Shown here: positions 55,991-64,000 of the stretch, in pieces
Numbering within the stretch: position 1 is the stretch's first letter
Layout of the letters: every line of letters starts with the position of its first letter
NCBI GenBank assembly: GCA_950106755.1
Contig: OX467082.1
Span: 38,502,001 to 38,566,000, forward strand
Reading direction: 5' to 3'
From: Climacium dendroides
Lineage: Eukaryota > Streptophyta > Bryopsida > Hypnales > Climaciaceae
DNA: 64,000 nt
Position numbers and translations under genes: made by a program
The notes under the pieces: model-generated
The model's database searches: none
Told to the model about the DNA's origin: nothing
The model's input: the letters and a program-made list of their open reading frames with translations, nothing else

Positions 55991-57954
55991 TCCATTTTTA
56001 TTGCGCCCTCTTAATTGGAAAAAACTTCTACTATGCTAGTATACAACATTAACCATAGGATTTGCTAATATTGATGGTTTCACACATGCATATTACAATT
56101 TGCATTCTTTTTATTTGTTGAAGTTTTGAAATGCAAATTGTAGGATTGTAAGTGTACATTTCTTTTTAAAATTGAAGGCCATATTCTTTTATTGTTGGCA
56201 ATATGCCCAATAATAGAAAATCTACATAATTTTGGACAGTGTTAGTTGTAACTTCAATAATTTCTCTTATAGAGTAAAAGTAATTGTCACACATTTGAAG
56301 TATATTCATACAAACACAATTCCTTTATTTATCTTTCAAGAACATTGTAATGAGATTCTATGAATCAATATTGCCAAAAAAGTGTTAAACAATCTTTTTC
56401 ATCACTTGGCTCTAATGTGCAAGTTGAACTTTTTTTTAAATCTAATACATGATATTAAATTCAAGATAAATATAATGCATCCCTCCCAACAATTTCAAGC
56501 ACTTTTTAACTCTCTTTTCAAAGTCCTTTTCATTTTTCCCTTGCAATACTTGTTCATTGCACCACGGTAAAGCATTTGCATTTGAGCCTCATGAGATACA
56601 ATGTGTACCAATTAAAGTAGTGATTGATGTTGTTGCATACATCCAAGTACATGTATTTAGTTATTTATGATTTTAAATGATGTATCAACGCCATCAATTG
56701 AATTTGCTGACATCTAATGACATCTCAAGCCATTGATTTGAGGGTTTTTTTGAAACAAACAAATGATGATTTCTATAGATATTCATGAATGACATGCAAG
56801 CTTAAAGTGGTGGTAATAATATAAAAATGGTCAACATATAAATTTTGGTTTCATTCCAATTTGGCACATTTTTTAGTACAAGTACAAACATTTGTAACAA
56901 AAATAAGTATTTGAAAGAATTCTCTTTGAAAATTATTTTTTCTCAAACCACAATTTGGATTCATTGTAATTCCTTTTTTCTAATCATTGTTTTGTATAGT
57001 GCATAGTCAATAATGTATGTTTGATATTTTTAAGTGGATAGTATATTGCAAATTTCATTTTAATTGATTTGATTTTTAAGTAACTTAGTCATGGAATAAT
57101 TACTTGAATATAAAGGGTGCAAAAATAATATTCACTTTGTTTTCTTATTATTGTATAAGCTTGTTATTATATTGAATGACCTTTACTTTTCATACTTCAT
57201 TTTGCCACTATTTACAAATGAAACTTCTTTCAAATTTTAATATTTGTACAATAATTTATGAACAAAACTTCTTTGATTCATAAAAATTTACAACCGAATA
57301 TGATATCAACCAAATATAATATTATTTTATATTTAAACTATTAAAAAAACATCTATAATTATTATTGTTTATATTTATATTGAATAGTTTAATTTTTTTA
57401 ATTCCAAAGGCTCTAATCCAAGCTAAATTAACTTGTAAACTTTTAGATTTTTGTTCAACTCAATTTTAGTAATAAATCATCTTGTTAACTAAATCAAAGA
57501 TAAAGACTAAGCTACAAAATAGTGGCAAAAAAACTACAATTATTGGTGATCCATCAAGTAGGATTAGCTCAAGGAAGATATTTTCAATGTGAGTCTTTTT
57601 TTGCTAGCACATTCAAACAAGCAACAAAACAAGTAGATGAAAAATGTTGTTCATCCCATTTTTCACTTTATGAACCATTTGAAAGACACATATTGACTTT
57701 TTAATTATTTAGGACTAAGGTACAAATATCCCTACAAGGATTGATATATACTTTGGCAACACATGTTCTAAAAGTCAAGATGTTTCTAGCACCATTTACC
57801 TTAGAAACCATCAATCCTACAAGGATTTTGTTTTCATTGAGGGGAAGAGACCCACTCATCTACCTTCACTGTCCAATATATATTAAAAAGTTTGGAATTG
57901 AATGTGAATAGGATACGAGGCTTGATGTTGAACACTTGGATAAGGATTGGACAA
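55991..57954. other. AT-rich spacer
   Basis: No supported gene, RNA or repeat. The short frames present have AT-driven composition (Phe, Leu, Asn, Lys) and no family resemblance. Confidence 0.5.
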
Positions 57955-58600
57955 CTAATTTTAACTCCTAAATGCCCAAGGCTATTGAAGTTTGCTCTAA
58001 ATTAAACAAACAATCAAAGTTTTAATATATTTTATCAAAAAAATTGAATTGTATCAATACAATATTAAATCAGATATGTTAAAAATCACCTTGGAAAAGA
58101 AACACAATAATATTACATGTGGATCAAATGATTAATATAATATTTGATGAAGAAGGGGTTCAAATGTAAACCTAAATTGAAGTTTTACAATCCTCTTCTT
58201 GCATGTCAAATCTAATATTGTGATCTTGAAAAAATACAAGGTTAAAAGACATGTCAATAAGGCAACTTTTCAAAATCAACACTCAATTTCTTTAACCCCT
58301 AAATGGCCAAGGCCTTTTTTGAGCTTCTAAGAATTTGTTCTAAATTGAAGAAAAAGCCACCATTTTGGTAAGTTTTATCACTTTTTAAAAATTAGAACCG
58401 CACAAATTCAAACTAGACATGATAGAGATCACATGGGAAAATAGAACACAACAATATCACTTATAGATTGAAAGATTATAATCTTCAATTGTGAGGATGT
58501 TAAAATTGTGAAAGTGATTTGAAGTCTTCCAATCTTCTTTTCACATGTCAATTCTAAAAAATTGGTCACCAAAAATATATGAATTTGAAGGGCATAACAT
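57955..58600. repeat. Diverged direct duplication of about 330 bp
   Basis: The segments beginning near 57958 and 58287 share TTAACYCCTAAATGSCCAAG, GC, then TTYGYTCTAAATTRAA, TTTTATCA, and AACACAAYAATATYAC, in the same order. The opening motif also matches the inverted end of the element at 18102-19059. Confidence 0.55.
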
Positions 58601-59749
58601 GAATAATTCTAATCAATTATGACTTCTTAAAATTTACTATAGAATTTTTAAAATGAATTCCTAATGTGATTTTTTCTCTAAGATCTAGTGTGCTTGAGGC
58701 TCATTTCTAAGCCCTTAACACTATGGAAAGTCAAGATTGCAATGGACACCCTTGCACAAATTCTTGAATAGAAGAATCATAATCAATAATTTTCAAAATC
58801 AAGATTTTTGATGCTAAAACTAAACTTTAAAAAAAATTGAAAATGTAAAATTAAGCATTTATGGATTAAGTGAATTTTCAATGTATTTTTTTCTATAAAA
58901 TCTAGTGTATATGAGATTCATCTTGAAGAGCCCTTGACACCAAAAAATTGAGAATAATAGTGGATATCCTTGCACAAAATCTTAAATAAAAAGTCAATAA
59001 ATCAAATTTTTGGTACTAAAAATAGAATTTAAAGACTATGCATCATCATTATATTAGAAATAATAATTTGATGAGACTTTATTTAACTTCAAAGTTTTGT
59101 TGACACCAAAGTATAGTGTTTTGGTTTTTTAAAGATTATTGTTAGACAATGGTTTGAATGTGTGTTGGTGTCCAATACTTATTTCTATAATTAATTAATT
59201 GGTGTATTTTTAATCTAATGTTTTCTTTAGCATTTTAGTTTTTATTTATGAATCAAAATGAAAACTTTATTCCATTGCAACAATCCAATGTTAAAAATAG
59301 AAGTAAATTCAACATTTTGTGGATGACAAGAATTAAAGGTTTGTTCATCTAGAGTCCTACATAAAGTCTCTGAGGTAAAATATTAGTGATTTCTATATTA
59401 CAATTGTTTGTTAGGGGGAAGATTCTATGAAGAGCTTTCGAGAGAGCTTCAAATTAGAAGGATTCAAAATTGGTATTAAAAGGCATGGATGGAGATAATA
59501 TATTTATTTGTCATGTACTAGGCCATGTGTAAAGTTTTAATAAAAGGTAGGTTTTATGGTGGATCTAAGAAGTGTTGGATGTTTCTAATTTATATTTGTA
59601 TTGTATGCAATGAAGATAATATTTGACGGCAATGTTGTTGGTTTTATTCAATGTACTTTTAATGAAATTTATAGGCTTGTAGAGTTCGTTGTATACTTTA
59701 TAAAAGATTGAACATGAATTACTTTACGCACTTGTGATGTGAGACCATT
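58601..59749. other. AT-rich spacer
   Basis: Weak internal similarity is visible (a TCTAAGATCTAGTGTGCTTG block near 58680 and a TCTATAAAATCTAGTGTATA block near 58890), suggesting an old duplication of about 210 bp. No gene was recognised. Confidence 0.4.
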
Positions 59750-60570
59750 TACTACATTTGCTCCTTACATTTGTCACTCCTAATCCTTGAAACTCTTACC
59801 AATAGGTTTTTGTATTCACAACTGTAACTTAATCTTTACTAAAATATAAAAATTTAATTACTATTCAAAGATTTTTGAACGTAGAACCTAGAAAATTTTT
59901 CATGGCAAACTTATTCTTAGTCATCAAATTATATGTGGGTGTCACTGAAAGAAATATACACATCAGTTCCTTAACATGCAAGAACCATCAATCAATCATC
60001 CGTGAAAGAAAGAGAGTACAATGATTAAATTTAATGGCTCTAATTGTGCCATCTGTCCATTTATTGATGACATGAACGTAATTGAACAATCCTTTGGAAC
60101 TTCCATTGGTGTTTTTTTGTATTGACAACCATGTCTTCACCCGTACTAAACTAAACTAAAATTGAGTACATTTTAAAGATCTCAATAGATAAATTAGAGT
60201 TTTCTACCCAGCAATAAGTTTTTAGTAATAAAAACATAGATGGGTGACATTTACAAGAAATTTGTACATTAGTTAAGGAACATAAAGTGTACCATCAATT
60301 GGTAGTGCCCACTAGGTGAAAAAAAGAAGGTACAATGTTTAAGTTTGATGGCTCTTGTTGTGTCATTTGTCTTTAATTGGTGACAAGAAGGTAATTAGTG
60401 GTCCTTTGGAACTTCCATCAATGAATTTTGGGTTTTGAAGATGATGATTTCACCCTTACCAATTTTAAAAAATTGATTATGATTCAAAGATCTTAACAAA
60501 TAAAATCTAGAGTCCTTTTCAAATATAGTTTTTTAGTAATTAATTAAAGCATAGATGGATGGCATTGATA
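59750..60570. repeat. Two to three diverged direct copies of about 300 bp
   Basis: The segments near 59950-60240 and 60245-60570 share GTACAATG, AATTTAATGGCTC or AAGTTTGATGGCTC, TGTGYCATYTGTC, CCTTTGGAACTTCCATYRRT, and TTCACCCKTAC, in order. A third, weaker copy with the same tail begins near 59750. Confidence 0.65.
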
Positions 60571-63500
60571 GAAAGATTATAGAGTTTTGTTAGGCATCAT
60601 TTGTTGAATCACATGAAGGTAAGAACATCATTTTCATTTTTTTAAAAGCAAAATAAACCATAATTTTGTGGTTATTAAACTTGTTGATTTTAGTAACACC
60701 TTTAAAACCCAAGCTAAAATGTTTAACCTTTAGCTGAAAACAATGATGACCATTGGATTCAAGTCTTACTCTATGAACAAAAAAACATAGTAGGAAGTCA
60801 AATTTGTGACTCGATAAATAGTTGTATTGATTATTTCTAAGACTTCATCATTCAAAATATTATAATTTATTAGGTCCTAACTTGTATTTACATGTTACAA
60901 AAGTACATTAAAATCTCTTTCAATTTCCATATGATCCATTCAAATAATAAAGTTTTTCATAAAATAGTTATGCTTAAAAATCTTAAATGTTTTCTATATA
61001 GATTTGATTTATAGTACAATATGTATATTTTATTTTATTTGACCTTTCAATGAGAGAAAGAGAGTCTTTAAAAAAATCCCAATAAATAATTGAAAATTTA
61101 TCTTTATGGTTTCTTGAGTATGACTTGCATCATTAGAGTTAGAGGTGAAAATATAGTTAGGGACATGTAAAATTGTGAAAATACAACTTTACATATGAAA
61201 GTAACATTAAATAAACACTTAGATCATGAATTAGAATTTGGAAAGTGGTATAGAAACTTTTTATACTTATCAACCTTTTAATATATATTACATTTGTATG
61301 TACCTTTCTACACATTTGCATATGTAGTACACTACCACAATTATGGTAGATTTTATAATGACCAAATACTAAAAGATTACTAGAATATTGCTTTTAATGC
61401 TAAATGGTTATAATAAGTATGTTGCAAGCCTACAATACTAATTGGTCATTAAGTTCCTAAAAATATATCTTTTCTAGTCATTGGTCACTAAATGGTCAAT
61501 TTCGTTGTGTGTAAATCAATTTATTGCAAGTTCACATTGCTAATTGGTTGTTAATTACTAAATAGTCAAAAAGAATATCTAAACAAATCTAAAATAAAAT
61601 GTTAAACAAATTATCCCTTACATTAATAATTCATATTGAATTCCTCAAATGTTAAAAAGGAGAAAAAAAATTATTTTGATTTGGCTTCTTCTTGAATTTA
61701 TTAAATATGAAAATTTATTAAAAAATATTTTCCAGATCCTACACCTCAAAAAAAAGGATAAATGGTGCAAAAAGATGCAAATAAACACCTTGTGTCATGT
61801 AAATTACAAAAAGATCTACAATTTTACATTTAAAGCAAGATGTAGTAAGATACTAAGGTTTCTTACCACAACCAACGATTTGGTGAGGGGTTCAATTCCT
61901 ATGGCTCAATGAGGTGGATTTGGATAGTCTTCCCTCCCCCTCCAAAATTCAAATTTAATATTAGTTCCTTTTCATAGTTAATATTATCTTGTAAAAATGT
62001 TAAAAAAAATATGAAAATTTTGATTAAATTGAAATAATGGAAGGTGTCTTAAGAAAATGCTAGAAAGACATGCAAAAATTTATTCAATGGACATGATGTA
62101 GGAATCAATCAAAGATTTCCAAGTTATGTTTTAGGAATAAATTTTTCTTAAAATACCTCACCTTCTAATGTGTAGTTTTTGACTTAATATAGCATTTAAT
62201 TTTCTTCCTTTCTCTAGTAGTGACACATCATTTTTATACAAGACAATGTAGTAGTGAAGGTATGTAGAGATAATTGAATTGGGTATTGTTTTTGAAGGTT
62301 TAAAAAGAATATAGAAGACCTTATACTATAGGTATTTGGATATTCAATATTGGGGGGGGGGGGGGCAATTGAAGTGAATGGTTTTGTTAGCCTTCTTTTT
62401 CATAGGGGTGTATCCTCATACACTCAATCTTATCTTATCTCACTACTTGGGAGGACTTGGGCTCGTGTTACATGATCATATTCATAACCTAACATGTTAA
62501 AATTTGTCCCTAAAATTGTCCAACAAAATATACAAGGTATTCTCAAAGTATACTAGAAATATACAATTATATTTCAATTTGAGTGGAGAAAGTATATGCA
62601 CACAAGATCACCATGAAAGAGAATTACATTCTTTGCCCTAGAAGATTTTACAACATCCTTGACAAAGTAACTTACTTGAACAAGAAGTTTATACAAAAAA
62701 CATTTTTAGAAATAGTAGTTGAAATTCTTGGAAAATTATTTTGTTGGATATATATATTTTTAAAGGCAAACAAAGGATTTCAAGGAATATTGAAAGTTGT
62801 GAATTTTATTTTATGCTAAATAATTATTATTTGCCACAAATGCAATGAACTTATTATTTAGCTATAGCAATCAAGGGCCCTTTCTATTTTGAGTCAATTC
62901 AAGAATATGCTTTTAATTGTGCATTACCACATGGTGACATGATTCCATTCATTGAAATCTTAATTTGATCCTCTCTACACATCTACAAGATAAATTGCCC
63001 TTCTATATTATAACTGTAGTTGTAGTGACTTTTGTTGGCTCTATAATCAAGAGATATGAGGCTTTGCATTGCAGAAACTACCTTGAAGAAAGTTGAGTAG
63101 CTAACTTAGCCAAAAGAATAAGTGAGTATTGCAAGGACAAAGTCTTTTATACTATAACAACTTATTTTTTTTCCTTCCAAAATATCATGTTTCTAGTCTC
63201 AACTCTCTCCTCACAACTCTCTCCACTGGGTTTTAGAATAGCTTTAAAGGCAATTCTCAATTGTATTCAATCATTTACACTTTTTCATTTTAACATTATC
63301 AATCCTTATCTCTAAGGTGTACCAAATGCACCCAATAATCTCCATTGGTTATAAATATTGGTAGCCAAAATTCTTTTTTGGCAAATTATCATCCAAATTT
63401 ATCTAATTTAGACATTGACTCCTTCAACACTAAAAAAATGCTCGAAATAATGGATGATATTATCAAATCCTTCTCAAAAAAATACTAAATTAACTAATAT

Positions 63501-64000
63501 TGTATGAAAGCCACTAGTAATGGATAATTTTGTAGATAAATGCACACATGTAGACAATTCTATCCATATTCTCTTTAATGTAATTGCAAGCATACCAGGA
63601 TACAAATTGCTCTACCCTCCAATAAAAATTTTAAAATTGTCTGAAAACCCATAGGTATAAGCACTCTATGCATTTCAGGTGGTGATTATGGGTACACACT
63701 AGTGATACCAGAACTAGTTTATGGAATTTAGTGCAATGCGCTACCTCTTAAGAGAGAGAGTAGTAGTAAAAGAAAATAGAAAAGAAAAGGTTTTGCAAGT
63801 TGTAGAGAATTATTGGAAGTACTATAACACAAAATGGACTAAATAGATGCTAATTCCAATGTGGGCAAAGTTGCAAATTGACTATCAAATTCTATTGTTT
63901 GCTTGCAGTTTTGGCTAAAATCTGATGTTTTCAAGGATTTTCTCTAGTGTACATTTACCTACTGAAAATTTTAAGTAGCAATGGAACAAATTTTAGCCAG
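60571..64000. other. AT-rich spacer to the window end
   Basis: No gene or RNA could be supported. Near 62352-62365 there is an uninterrupted run of 14 G in otherwise AT-rich DNA. The rest is low-complexity A+T sequence. Confidence 0.45.

Noticed and set aside
61820..61912. tRNA-like B box (GGTTCAATTCC) near 61890
   Set aside because: No A box and no cloverleaf could be drawn around it.

Overview
This is a nuclear genome segment from a streptophyte, most likely a land plant and possibly a seed-free lineage. Three complete intron-rich genes have unmistakable plant-type architectures: PI4K-beta with the charged plant PPC region, the ABCF1 type of soluble ABC ATPase, and the UPL3/KAKTUS HECT ubiquitin ligase. 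They are separated by long AT-rich tracts filled with transposon remains and tandem repeats. The species cannot be read from the sequence. No viral, bacterial or CRISPR material was seen.

Layout. 1-8 kb: AT-rich DNA with two related non-autonomous CACTA-like DNA transposons. 8.3-10.9 kb: three tandem copies of a 0.8-1.0 kb inverted-repeat element, each keeping one short conserved reading frame. 10.9-15 kb: a GC-richer island with the first four coding exons of a UBC16/UBE2W-type E2 enzyme, whose 3' exons are missing, and a possible lone first exon on the other strand. 15-21.5 kb: two minisatellites and another inverted-repeat element. 21.6-31.2 kb: PI4K-beta on the plus strand (16 coding exons, about 1271 aa) with a long 5' leader and a perfect 85-bp Stowaway-like hairpin MITE in its last intron. 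31-34.4 kb: AT-rich spacer. 34.5-39.6 kb: ABCF1 on the plus strand (7 coding exons, about 599 aa). 39.6-43.8 kb: spacer. 43.85-52.5 kb: UPL3 on the minus strand (17 coding exons, about 1941 aa). 53.2-54.4 kb: a satellite of 15 units of about 80 bp upstream of UPL3. 54.4-64 kb: AT-rich DNA with decayed repeats and no recognisable gene.

The genes are independent housekeeping or regulatory loci: phosphoinositide signalling at Golgi/TGN membranes, translation-associated ATPase activity, and ubiquitin transfer. They do not form an operon-like unit. Exon joins were fixed by reading phase and by family conservation recalled from knowledge, with no database search.

The most unusual signals concern introns. 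Four of about 40 introns begin with GC instead of GT: two adjacent ones in ABCF1 and two in UPL3. The two ABCF1 GC-AG introns also look similar to each other. A separate repeat unit of about 230 bp occurs three times in tandem in ABCF1 intron 1 and once, in part, in an intron of the E2 gene. Together these suggest that a mobile or copy-generating sequence has contributed to introns in this genome.
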